Source: Pseudomonadota bacterium
GTDB taxonomy: Bacteria > Pseudomonadota > Alphaproteobacteria > Caulobacterales > Caulobacteraceae
Direction of reading: 5' to 3'
DNA length: 64,000 bases
Assembly: GCA_020161365.1 (NCBI GenBank)
Contig: JAIUNU010000006.1
Span: 186,001 to 250,000 of the forward strand
In this document: one piece after another, positions 9,323 through 17,058 of the stretch
How the letters are laid out: each line of letters opens with the position of its first letter
How positions within the stretch are numbered: position 1 is the first letter of the stretch
The notes under the pieces: generated by a model
Told to the model about the DNA's origin: nothing
The model's input: only the letters and a program-made list of their open reading frames with translations
Databases searched by the model: none
Position numbers and translations under genes: made by a program

Positions 9323-10486
9323 CTAGTAGCTCTTGGGCAGGCCCAGGACGCGCTCGGCGATGAAATTGAGGATCATCTCGCGACTGACGGGCGCGATGCG
9401 GGCGATCATCGCCTCGCGGAAGTAGCGCTCGACATCGTACTCCTTGGCGTAGCCCATACCGCCGTGCGCGAGCACCGAGGCCTCGCAAGCGTGGAAGCCG
9501 GCCTCGGCGCCCAGATACTTCGCGGCGTTGGCTTCAGCGCCGCACTCCTTACCCTGGTCGTAGAGCGACGCAGCCTTGAAGGCCAACAGATTGGCGGCCT
9601 CGAGTTCGGCCCAAGATTTGGCCAGCGGATGCGCCACGCCCTGGTTCTGACCAATCGGACGCCCGAAGACGATCCGCTCATTGGCGTAGGTCGTCGCCTT
9701 GGCCAAGGCCGCACGGCCCAGGCCGATAGCCTCAACGGCGAACAGCACCCGCTCGGGGTTCAGACCATGCAGAAGGTACTGGAAGCCCTTGCCCTCTTCG
9801 CCGACCAGATCCTGCGCCGGAACGAACAGGTCCTCGATGAAGAGCATGTTACACTCGACGGCCTTGCGGCCCATCTTCGGGATCGGCTTGGCCTCGATGT
9901 TCTCGCGGTCGGTATAGAACAGCGACAGCCCTTGGTGCGGCTTGGCGCACTGATCCTTCGGCGTCGTACGGGCGATGATCAGGATCTTGTTGGCGCGCTG
10001 GGCGCCCGTCGTCCAGATCTTGCGACCGTTCAGGCGGTAGCCGCCCTCAACCTTCTCGGCCCGGGTCTCGAGGCTGGAGGTGTCGAGGCCCGAGTTCGGC
10101 TCCGTGACGGCGAAGCACATCTTGTCCTCGCCCGAAATGATCCGGGGCAGAAGACGCGTACGTTGCTCGTCGGAGCCGAACTTCACCAGCGGCATTGGCC
10201 CAAAGATGTTCAGGTGGATCGCCGACGCGCCGGAGAAACCCGCGCCGGACTGAGCCACGGTCTGCATCATCACTGCGGCCTCAGTCAGACCCAGGCCCGC
10301 GCCGCCCACGCTTTCCGGCATCGCGACGCCCAGCCAGCCGCCTTCGGCGATGGCGGCGACGAACGCCTCCGGAAACTCTCCGGTCTCGTCGGTGCGGCGC
10401 CAGTATTCGTCATCGAACGCCGCGCAGACCTTCGCCACGCCTTCGCGGATGGCCTCCTGCTCCTCGGTCAACCAGAATCCGGACAT
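9323..10486 (-). CDS. Acyl-CoA dehydrogenase
   Basis: A 387-residue flavoprotein of the acyl-CoA dehydrogenase family, catalysing alpha,beta-desaturation of an acyl-CoA. Visible are CFAVTEPNSG and KIWTTGA of the middle beta domain, RIVFGRPIGQNQ, and AHGGMGYAKEYDVERYFRE near the C-terminus. Where many members carry YEGTSEI with the catalytic Glu, this one reads IAPVSREMI, so the base must lie elsewhere, as in subfamilies that use a Glu on another helix. No electron-transfer flavoprotein or partner enzyme is adjacent. Confidence 0.9.
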   Translation of the reverse strand: MSGFWLTEEQEAIREGVAKVCAAFDDEYWRRTDETGEFPEAFVAAIAEGGWLGVAMPESVGGAGLGLTEAAVMMQTVAQSGAGFSGASAIHLNIFGPMPLVKFGSDEQRTRLLPRIISGEDKMCFAVTEPNSGLDTSSLETRAEKVEGGYRLNGRKIWTTGAQRANKILIIARTTPKDQCAKPHQGLSLFYTDRENIEAKPIPKMGRKAVECNMLFIEDLFVPAQDLVGEEGKGFQYLLHGLNPERVLFAVEAIGLGRAALAKATTYANERIVFGRPIGQNQGVAHPLAKSWAELEAANLLAFKAASLYDQGKECGAEANAAKYLGAEAGFHACEASVLAHGGMGYAKEYDVERYFREAMIARIAPVSREMILNFIAERVLGLPKSY

Positions 10487-10515
10487 TCGGCCACTCCCCT
10501 GCGTGTTCTTCTTGG

Positions 10516-11532
10516 TTAGCTCTTGGACGCCTCGAAGCGTCGGGCGTTCATCGCCTCAGCGTCGGAGCCCAGGTTATCACCTGTCAGATACGCCGCGACC
10601 AGGTCAGCCACAAGCGGCGCGAACAGCCAGCCGTTGCGGCGCGCGCCGACGGCCAGCAGCACCCCAGGCTTGCGGCTCCACCCCACCAGCGGCAGCCCAT
10701 CCGGAGTCGTCACCCGGACGCCCACGTCGATCTCGGCCCCCTCCAGGTCGAGATCGGGACGCAGGGCGTTGGCCGCCGCGCGCAGCGACCGCGTCGCCTC
10801 CACATCCGGCGCGAGATCGTCACGCCCATGCTCCATGGTGGCCCCGATCGCCAGCGACGCGCCCGGCGCGAGGTAAACGCCCTCGCCCCGGATCACCGGC
10901 AAATCGGCGCCGCCCTTACAAGGCGCCCGCAGTATCTGCCCCTTGATCGGGGCGAGATGAGCGGTCTCTGGCGCGAGTGTTCCGTCACGAGCGCCGGGTC
11001 CGGTCGCCAAGACCAGCGCTTCGAAACGCTCGTTACGCCCGTCAGCGAGGCGCAAAGCGCCCGGCTCGAAGGCATCAACCGCCACGGCCTCGAACACGGC
11101 CCCGGCCTCCTGAGCCGCCGCCCGCAGCGCGCTCAGCGCCTGTCGCGCGTCCAGGCGCCAGTCTTCGGCGATATAGGTCGTTTCAGGCGCGCCCAAGGCG
11201 CGTATCCGCGCCAAAACCTCGTCGCGCCAGGCTGGACGCCCCTCTACACGAACCCCGCTACGCGCCAGCTCGATATCGAGCGCTAGGGCGAAGTCTGGCC
11301 AAAGGTCACGTGCGCGCCGCATCAGATTCAGGTGCTCTCGGGACGGCGGATCGAACAGCGCCTCGCTCATCGGCGCCAGCATGCCGGCCGCCACACCGGA
11401 CGCATTGGCCCACAGCGGCGCCGGATCAAAGACCGTGACGCGGAACCCAAAGCGCGCCAGACGCAAGGCCGCAGCCGATCCCAAGGCCCCGGCTCCCGCC
11501 ACGGCGACGCGCGCGCCTGATTGAAGTTTCAT
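10516..11532 (-). CDS. FAD-dependent amino-acid oxidase, glycine oxidase ThiO-like
   Basis: About 338 residues of the DAO/ThiO fold. An N-terminal Rossmann motif GAGALGSAAALRLA binds FAD, and GVAAGMLAPMSE and the C-terminal TPDGLPLVGW are typical of ThiO and related D-amino-acid oxidases. ThiO makes iminoglycine for the thiazole of thiamine, but no other thi gene is present, so the role could also be general glycine or D-amino-acid oxidation. ATG at 11532 is preferred over an in-frame TTG three codons upstream. It is divergent from the XRE regulator gene. Confidence 0.75.
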   Translation of the reverse strand: MKLQSGARVAVAGAGALGSAAALRLARFGFRVTVFDPAPLWANASGVAAGMLAPMSEALFDPPSREHLNLMRRARDLWPDFALALDIELARSGVRVEGRPAWRDEVLARIRALGAPETTYIAEDWRLDARQALSALRAAAQEAGAVFEAVAVDAFEPGALRLADGRNERFEALVLATGPGARDGTLAPETAHLAPIKGQILRAPCKGGADLPVIRGEGVYLAPGASLAIGATMEHGRDDLAPDVEATRSLRAAANALRPDLDLEGAEIDVGVRVTTPDGLPLVGWSRKPGVLLAVGARRNGWLFAPLVADLVAAYLTGDNLGSDAEAMNARRFEASKS

Positions 11533-11744
11533 GGCGCGCAAACACCCCCCTCGCTGGCGTACGTCAAGTCCGCACCCACGCTTAAGGCGCCAAAATCAAC
11601 CATGAAGATAAACCAAGTATCGCGACACTTCAGCGCGAAGACCCGTTCCGTGCATACCCAAGCGTGACGACGCAGCCAAGCTCGGTCTATATCCGTTAAG
11701 ACTAGCATTGAGCCGGTTACCGGTGTTCGAGGGAATAAAGGCGG

Positions 11745-12167
11745 ATGAACGATCGACTCGCAGCCGAACAGGCCCATCCCGTTGATCTCTATGTCGGGGC
11801 CCGGCTGAGAATTCGTCGCAAAATGATGGGCCTCAGCCAGACTCAGGTCGCCGATGCGCTCGGCATAACCTTCCAGCAGATCCAGAAGTACGAGCGCGGC
11901 GCCAACCGGATCAGCGCCAGCAAGCTCTATGACGCTGCTAAGCTGCTTCAGGCCCCCGTGTCTTACTTCTTCGAAGGGCTGGATGAGACGGACGGCGGTG
12001 TTGATGATGGGTTCGCGCAGCGCATGACGGAATTCGTGTCGACGCCGGAGGGTCTTGAGCTGGCTAGTCTGTTCCCGCGCCTGGCCGATCGTCGCCTCCG
12101 TCGTCGCGTGGTCGATCTTGTCCGCGCCATGGTGGATGACGACGGCCCCGACAACGGCGCGGCGTAG
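11745..12167 (+). CDS. XRE family transcriptional regulator
   Basis: A 140-residue protein with a Cro/CI-type helix-turn-helix at about residues 18-75 (GLSQTQVADALGITFQQIQKYERG, of which the recognition helix is the second half). An acidic C-terminal tail may mediate dimerisation. Closely similar regulators are widespread and conserved in alphaproteobacteria; the target is not evident. AAAGGCGG precedes the ATG, and a strong terminator follows at 12187. Confidence 0.85.
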   Translation: MNDRLAAEQAHPVDLYVGARLRIRRKMMGLSQTQVADALGITFQQIQKYERGANRISASKLYDAAKLLQAPVSYFFEGLDETDGGVDDGFAQRMTEFVSTPEGLELASLFPRLADRRLRRRVVDLVRAMVDDDGPDNGAA

Positions 12168-12186
12168 TCGAGCCACTGAGGACAAG

Positions 12187-12213
12187 GACCCCGCCCACAG
12201 CGGGGTCTTTTTT
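12187..12213 (+). terminator. Rho-independent terminator after the XRE gene
   Basis: An 8-base stem GACCCCGC/GCGGGGTC with a 5-base loop is followed by six T residues: a textbook intrinsic terminator. Confidence 0.9.
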
Positions 12214-12451
12214 GTCCCTCACGTCGCGAGAATCGGGCGGCTGGCGTGGCTCAGCTTTCCTGAACAAAGCGGAGCGGAGGGCCAATCACGCGCGTCCGGC
12301 GGCTTCGAGAGGCGCCATAATTGTAAAAAACCCCGCGCCACGGGCGTTTTGTCCCCGTGAATCGACATTTTAACCTTTCCTAACGGGTGACAAACGCAAT
12401 CGGGGTCGTCAGGCTCGAACTTCCCTGATTCACAGGAATGAGCTTGAGAAG

Positions 12452-12730
12452 ATGAACGTTTCCGATCTGGTCGACGCCGCTGTCGCCGCCGACGAAAAAC
12501 TGACGAAGACCCAGGCCAAGGCCATCATCGACGGCGTCTTCAAGTCGATCTCCGACGCCGCCGTGAAGGGCGAAGAAGTCTCGATCCCGGGCTTCGGCAA
12601 GTTCAAGGTCCAGTCCAAGCCGGCTCGCACCGGCCGTAACCCGGCCACCGGCGCGACCATCGAAATCGCCGCCAGCAAGAAGGTCGCCTTCACGCCCGCC
12701 AAGCAACTGAAGGACGCCGTCAACGGCTAA
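12452..12730 (+). CDS. hup: HU family DNA-binding protein
   Basis: 92 residues, the normal HU length. The protein reads MNVSDLVDAAV at the start, with IPGFGKF and the DNA-binding arm tip RTGRNPATG clearly visible, so it is HU rather than IHF. HU bends and compacts DNA. Codon use is strongly biased to the preferred GC-rich codons, as expected for a highly expressed protein. About 240 bases without a gene lie before it and should hold its promoter. Confidence 0.95.
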   Translation: MNVSDLVDAAVAADEKLTKTQAKAIIDGVFKSISDAAVKGEEVSIPGFGKFKVQSKPARTGRNPATGATIEIAASKKVAFTPAKQLKDAVNG

Positions 12731-12738
12731 TCCCTCAG

Positions 12739-12817
12739 GCGGAAGGCGTCGCCTGCGCTTCGCCTTCTCGCCACGACTTCCGGGTGCGACGTTCCGCCAA
12801 AGGCGAACGTTGCACCC
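12739..12817. terminator. Two hairpins downstream of HU
   Basis: The first is GAAGGCG...CGCCTTC at about 12744-12770. The second (12782-12817) has near-perfect 16-base arms (GGGTGC-ACGTTC-GCC on the left and the matching right arm) with one mismatch, one bulge and a 3-base AAA loop, followed by TAAGGCTTTTC. They probably end the HU transcript and protect it. The second also sits just before the radical SAM gene and could be an operator instead. Confidence 0.5.
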
Positions 12818-12858
12818 TAAGGCTTTTCGGAACAAATCAAGAACGATACCATGCCGCC

Positions 12859-14079
12859 ATGGCCGTTCTCGATCTCCGGCGTAAGCTCGCCATTCTCTCC
12901 GACGCCGCAAAGTACGACGCTTCGTGTGCGTCGTCCGGCGCAACCAAGCGCAACTCTCTCGATGGCAAGGGGGTGGGCTCCACCGAAGGCATGGGCATCT
13001 GCCATGCCTACGCGCCGGACGGGCGCTGCATAAGCCTGCTCAAGATCCTGCTGACCAACTTCTGCATCTACGACTGCGCCTACTGCATCAATCGTGTGTC
13101 ATCCAACACGCCGCGGGCGCGGTTCACCGTGAAGGAGGTCGTCGACCTCACGCTCAATTTCTACAAGCGCAACTACATTGAGGGACTGTTCCTGTCTTCG
13201 GGCGTTATCCGCACCGGCGACTACACGATGGAGGAGATGGTCCGCGTGGCGAAGTCGCTGCGCCTCGACCACGACTTCAGGGGCTATATCCACCTGAAGC
13301 TGATCCCCGAGGCCTCGCCGGAACTCGCGGCCGAGGCCGGCCTCTATGCTGACCGCGTGTCGATCAATATCGAGCTGCCGCGGGACGATAGCTTGAAGAC
13401 GCTGGCGCCGGAGAAGGACCCTACCGATATCAAGCGCGCCATGGGCCGTATGCGCCTGGCGATCGACGACCATGCCGAGCCCGCGCGAAAGGCCCAACGC
13501 CGGACTTTCGCCCGCAGCCAGTCCACCCAGTTGATCGTTGGCGCGGACGAGGCGCGGGACGGCGACATCCTGGCGCGAAGCGCCAACCTTTATGGCGCTT
13601 ACCGACTGAGCCGGGTCTACTATTCAGCCTTTAGCCCGATCCCTGACGCCAGCCATCGGCTGCCGCTGGTTCGGCCGCCCCTCTTGCGTGAGCACCGCTT
13701 GTATCAGGCCGACTGGTTGATGCGCTTCTACGGTTTCGCGCAGTCGGAGATCGTGGCTACGGGCGAAGACCTCGACCTTTCAATCGACCCCAAGACCGGC
13801 TGGGCGCTGAAGAACCGCGCCCAGTTTCCGGTCGATGTGCAGACGGCCGATCGCGACACGTTGCTGCGGGTGCCAGGCCTCGGCGCCAAGGCTGTGGAAC
13901 GGGTGCTGGCCGCCCGGAGGGTGACGCGCTTGACGCTGGAGGATCTCAAGCGCGTGGGTGCGGTCCTGAAACGCGCGCGAGCCTTCGTGGTGACCGCAGA
14001 CTGGACACCGGGCGCCCTGACGGACCAGGAGAGCCTCAAGTCGGCGCTGGTCCGGCCTCAGCAGTTGAGCCTGTTCTGA
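12859..14079 (+). CDS. Putative DNA modification/repair radical SAM protein
   Basis: A 406-residue radical SAM enzyme. The iron-sulfur motif is CX3CX2C (Cys69, Cys73, Cys76 in CIYDCAYC). A helix-hairpin-helix element near the C-terminus (LLRVPGLGAKAVERVLAAR) suggests DNA contact. This matches the family annotated as putative DNA modification/repair radical SAM protein, whose reaction is not established. The start at 12859 (MAVLDLRRK) is chosen because the upstream in-frame extension runs through the hairpin after HU. Its stop overlaps the ATG of the UdgX gene (TGATG), a partnership seen repeatedly for these families. Confidence 0.85.
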   Translation: MAVLDLRRKLAILSDAAKYDASCASSGATKRNSLDGKGVGSTEGMGICHAYAPDGRCISLLKILLTNFCIYDCAYCINRVSSNTPRARFTVKEVVDLTLNFYKRNYIEGLFLSSGVIRTGDYTMEEMVRVAKSLRLDHDFRGYIHLKLIPEASPELAAEAGLYADRVSINIELPRDDSLKTLAPEKDPTDIKRAMGRMRLAIDDHAEPARKAQRRTFARSQSTQLIVGADEARDGDILARSANLYGAYRLSRVYYSAFSPIPDASHRLPLVRPPLLREHRLYQADWLMRFYGFAQSEIVATGEDLDLSIDPKTGWALKNRAQFPVDVQTADRDTLLRVPGLGAKAVERVLAARRVTRLTLEDLKRVGAVLKRARAFVVTADWTPGALTDQESLKSALVRPQQLSLF

Positions 14080-15545
14080 TGCGCGTCGTGCGGCTGACGT
14101 CGGAGGTCGACTTCGCTGGGTGGCGATCGGCGGCCAGGGTCCTGCGGACCGAGGGTGTCGAGCCGCACGCGGTGGTGTGGACGGTGGAACGCGACCTATT
14201 TTCACCACCTCCTGGCGATGGGGTGGACGGTGTCGACGCCCCCCGCTCAACCTCCGCCTCGCAAGGGGAAAAGGCCTTCACCGTCCCCGCCGCATTCCTC
14301 GAGCTGGCCGAGCAGGTGATCCTGCATCGGGCGGCCGACCGCTTCTCTCTGCTCTACCGCATCCTCTGGCGGCTAGAGCACACTCCCCACCTCATCGAGA
14401 ACCCCGCCGATCCGGACATGGCCCGCGCCCGGGACATGGCTAAGGCCGTCAGTCGCGCCGCCCACAAGATGAAGGCCTTCGTCCGTTTCCGCCTGATCGA
14501 AGGCGCGGCGAAGGAGACTTACGCGGCCTGGTTCGAGCCCGCCCACCGCGTGACCGAGGCCACGGCTCCCTTCTTCGCGCGTCGCTTCTCGAACATGGAC
14601 TGGACGATCCTGACGCCCGACGCCTGTGTCGCCTGGGACGGCGAACGCTTGATGGTCTCCGAGGGCGCCGATCCCGCTGATGCGCCGTCCGAAGATGCGC
14701 AGGAAGAGCTCTGGCGCACCTACTACGCCTCGATCTTCAACCCTGCCCGCCTGAATCCCCGGCAGATGCGCCAGGAGATGCCAAAACGCTATTGGCGGAA
14801 CCTGCCTGAGGCGGCGCTCATTCCCGCCCTCATGGAAGCTGCCGAGACCCGCGCCGCCGCCATGGTCAGGACACCGCCGCGCCCCCCTTCCGACCGTGTT
14901 CTCAAGGCGGCCCAGCGCCATGCCCGGGACGCTTCATTCGGCGGAGGGACGCCGACGACGTTGGAGGCGGTCGAAGCGGGCGTGAGCGTCTGCCGCCGCT
15001 GCGAGCTCTGGCGCGACGCGACCCAGGGCGTCCCAGGAGCAGGCCCGTCGAATTCGCCTCTGATGTTTGTCGGCGAGCAACCCGGCGATCAGGAAGACTT
15101 GGCGGGCAGCCCCTTCGTCGGCCCGGCAGGACAGCTCTTTGACCGCGCTCTGGCCGAGGCCGGCGTGCCGCGCGAACGCGTCTATGTCACCAACGCGGTC
15201 AAGCACTTCAAGCACGAAGCCCGAGGCAAGCGCCGACTCCATAAGACCCCCGCACAGGGCGAGGTTAACGCCTGCCGCTGGTGGCTGGACGCCGAGCGAA
15301 GGCTCGTGCGCCCCCGCGTCATCGTGATGCTGGGCGCGACTGCCGCTTTCAGCGTGATGGGACAGCCAACGCGCGTTGCCGAAGCTAGGGGGCAGATTCT
15401 GCCCCTCCCCGATCAAGCCCAGGGTCTGGTGACCTTCCACCCGGCCTATCTTCTCCGGCTTCCGGATCCGGCGGCGCGTCTCACGGCCTACCTCACCTTC
15501 GTCGAGGATCTGAGGCGCGCGGGCGAACTGTCTGGCCTTGCCTGA
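14079..15545 (+). CDS. DUF4130 / UdgX family uracil-DNA binding protein fusion
   Basis: A 488-residue two-part protein. Residues 1-250 match DUF4130, and about 290-480 a uracil-DNA glycosylase superfamily domain. The UdgX hallmarks are present: GEQPGDQED near residue 331, and the loop KRRLHK, whose His (near residue 388) corresponds to the residue by which mycobacterial UdgX binds covalently to the abasic site after uracil removal. Four candidate cysteines for a [4Fe-4S] cluster are visible (CRRC; others further on). It is co-translated with the radical SAM protein, implying a joint repair step. Confidence 0.85.
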   Translation: MRVVRLTSEVDFAGWRSAARVLRTEGVEPHAVVWTVERDLFSPPPGDGVDGVDAPRSTSASQGEKAFTVPAAFLELAEQVILHRAADRFSLLYRILWRLEHTPHLIENPADPDMARARDMAKAVSRAAHKMKAFVRFRLIEGAAKETYAAWFEPAHRVTEATAPFFARRFSNMDWTILTPDACVAWDGERLMVSEGADPADAPSEDAQEELWRTYYASIFNPARLNPRQMRQEMPKRYWRNLPEAALIPALMEAAETRAAAMVRTPPRPPSDRVLKAAQRHARDASFGGGTPTTLEAVEAGVSVCRRCELWRDATQGVPGAGPSNSPLMFVGEQPGDQEDLAGSPFVGPAGQLFDRALAEAGVPRERVYVTNAVKHFKHEARGKRRLHKTPAQGEVNACRWWLDAERRLVRPRVIVMLGATAAFSVMGQPTRVAEARGQILPLPDQAQGLVTFHPAYLLRLPDPAARLTAYLTFVEDLRRAGELSGLA

Positions 15546-15629
15546 ACCCTCTGGTCTCGCCCCCAACGAGCAGCCACGCTAGCGCGCTGCTTCCGACGCT
15601 GGCGAAGACATTCGACCGGCCGAGAAACG

Positions 15630-15658
15630 AAAAAAGCCCGGACAAACGCCGGGCTTTT
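15630..15658. terminator. Terminator for tRNA-His (minus) and probably udgX (plus)
   Basis: The stem AAAAGCCCGG/CCGGGCTTTT spans 15632-15641 with 15649-15658, loop ACAAACG. Read on the minus strand it is followed by a run of T residues, so it ends the tRNA-His transcript; on the plus strand it may also stop the DNA-repair operon. Confidence 0.8.
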
Positions 15659-15671
15659 CAAGGGCTTGCGA

Positions 15672-15748
15672 TGGTACCAGCTCTCGGGCTCGAACCGAGG
15701 ACCTCTAGATCCACAATCTAGCGCTCTAACCAACTGAGCTAAGCCGGC
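15672..15748 (-). tRNA. tRNA-His (GTG anticodon)
   Basis: A 77-base cloverleaf with encoded CCA. Acceptor arms GCCGGCT/AGCTGGT pair with G-U at positions 1-72. The anticodon loop TTGTGGA between CTAGA and TCTAG gives GTG. The discriminator is A73 and the base before G1 is A, so there is no encoded G-1. This fits the alphaproteobacterial tRNA-His subtype read by a divergent HisRS through the anticodon, A73 and U72. Confidence 0.97.
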
Positions 15749-15820
15749 TCATCGCGAGGCGTTGTCTTTAGTGGGATCGTTCGCCGGGATCAAGCACCGA
15801 TCCCGATGTTTTGAACGGAA

Positions 15821-15850
15821 AACGCCCCGGAGCCGAAACTCCGGGGCGTT
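15821..15850 (-). terminator. Terminator after the exbB-exbD-tonB operon
   Basis: An 11-base stem AACGCCCCGGA/TCCGGGGCGTT with an 8-base loop, 27 bases downstream of the tonB stop; the minus strand continues into TTTTCC. Confidence 0.8.
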
Positions 15851-15876
15851 CCTTAGCTTTCGCCTTGCTCCAGGCC

Positions 15877-16608
15877 CTATTGCGGGACTTGGAACACGAG
15901 CGGAACGGTCACCTGGCCACCGTCGACGGGCGCACCGTCGAGGGTCTTAGGCTTCATCCGGAACAGGCGCGACAAGCGGATAGCCGCATCGCCGAAGCCC
16001 ATGTCCGCCGGCGATTCGGAAACCACCGAGCAGCCTTCCAGAGTGCCCTTGGCCGTCACGGTGCACGAGATCGTCGCGCGACCGCTGACTTCCATCCGCT
16101 GAGCACGGTCCGGATAATACCGGGCCATGTCGTCGCCGGAGGGCTTACGAGCCCAGTCCGGACGGGTGATGACCGAGGCGCGCGCCGGCGGGTTCGAAGG
16201 AACCGGCGGAGCGGCCGAGATCACCGGCGGAGCCGTCTGTTCCACACGCTTTTCAACGGGCGGAATCGGCAGCGGCGGCGGCGGCGTCACGTCCGGCGGC
16301 GGAGCCACCGGGGGACGCGGCTGAACCACGGCCGGAGGCGGCGGAGGTTCATTAGTCGGAGGCGGCGGCGGCGGAGGCGGCGGGGGAGGCGGAGGCGGCG
16401 GAGGAAGCTCCACCACCGTCGCATCGTCCGAGTACTCCTGGAACACGGCTTCGAACTTTTGCTTCGCGAGGTACGCGAAGAGAAGCGCGTGCAGACCAAC
16501 CACCACAGTCAGGGCGACACCGAAAGGACCGAAGCCCTTCTTGCGACGCGGACCATCCGACGTGAGCGGATCGTAGCGGCGATGCTCGGGCGTATTCTGA
16601 TCAGCCAT
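15877..16608 (-). CDS. tonB: TonB energy transducer
   Basis: A 243-residue TonB with a cytoplasmic basic start, an anchor at about residues 28-48, a proline-rich spacer including 16 consecutive prolines at 69-84, and a C-terminal domain from about residue 155. It transmits ion-motive energy from ExbBD to outer-membrane receptors. It is the last gene of exbB-exbD-tonB, 10 bases after exbD. It is paralogous to the TonB-like protein at 8520. The proline run is encoded by mixed CCG/CCT/CCC codons, so it is not a simple repeat error. Confidence 0.9.
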   Translation of the reverse strand: MADQNTPEHRRYDPLTSDGPRRKKGFGPFGVALTVVVGLHALLFAYLAKQKFEAVFQEYSDDATVVELPPPPPPPPPPPPPPPPTNEPPPPPAVVQPRPPVAPPPDVTPPPPLPIPPVEKRVEQTAPPVISAAPPVPSNPPARASVITRPDWARKPSGDDMARYYPDRAQRMEVSGRATISCTVTAKGTLEGCSVVSESPADMGFGDAAIRLSRLFRMKPKTLDGAPVDGGQVTVPLVFQVPQ

Positions 16609-16618
16609 GCATCACCCC

Positions 16619-17053
16619 CTACTGACTATCATCCCGCCCGACGAGCGCCACGCTGTAGAAGCCGTTATCCTGGAGAGTGTTCATCACCTCCATGAAAGCC
16701 CCATAGCGAACCTTTTCGTCGGCCCGGATGAAAATGCGCTCCTTCGTCGGATCGCGACGGCCCATGCTCTTGGTGATGTCGAAGCCCAGCTCATCAATGC
16801 TGGTCTCGTTATCACCAAGGTAGAGCTGCCCCGACTGCTTGATCGAGACGTAAACCGGCTTGGATGGTGGCGGCGATGACTTCGCCACCGCCGGCGGCAG
16901 GTTCACTTCGACCGACACGGAGGCCAGCGGAGCCGCCACCATGAAGATGATCAGGAGCACCAGCATAACGTCCACGAAGGGCGTAACGTTGATCTCGCTG
17001 TTCTGTTCGACGTTGAACCTGTCGCCACCACCGCCTGAAAGTTTGGCGGCCAT
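16619..17053 (-). CDS. exbD: ExbD/TolR family biopolymer transport protein
   Basis: A 144-residue protein with one N-terminal membrane segment in TPFVDVMLVLLIIFMVAAP; its Asp is the proton-relay residue conserved in ExbD/TolR. The periplasmic domain follows. It forms the motor with ExbB that energises TonB. It lies five bases after exbB and ten before tonB. The position next to tonB, without tolA, tolB or pal, supports ExbD rather than TolR. Confidence 0.9.
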   Translation of the reverse strand: MAAKLSGGGGDRFNVEQNSEINVTPFVDVMLVLLIIFMVAAPLASVSVEVNLPPAVAKSSPPPSKPVYVSIKQSGQLYLGDNETSIDELGFDITKSMGRRDPTKERIFIRADEKVRYGAFMEVMNTLQDNGFYSVALVGRDDSQ

Positions 17054-17058
17054 GGGTG

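Noticed and set aside
12360..12400. Possible CtrA site before HU (TTAACCTTTCCTAAC)
   Set aside because: Second half-site lacks one base at the required seven-base spacing; kept out as a chance match.
16330..16415. Proline-codon run in tonB as a simple-sequence expansion
   Set aside because: The codons are mixed CCG, CCT and CCC, so it is not a slippage-prone pure repeat.
15811..16695. 294-codon plus-strand frame rich in Arg and His
   Set aside because: Antisense of tonB; its arginine runs are the complement of the proline-rich spacer.
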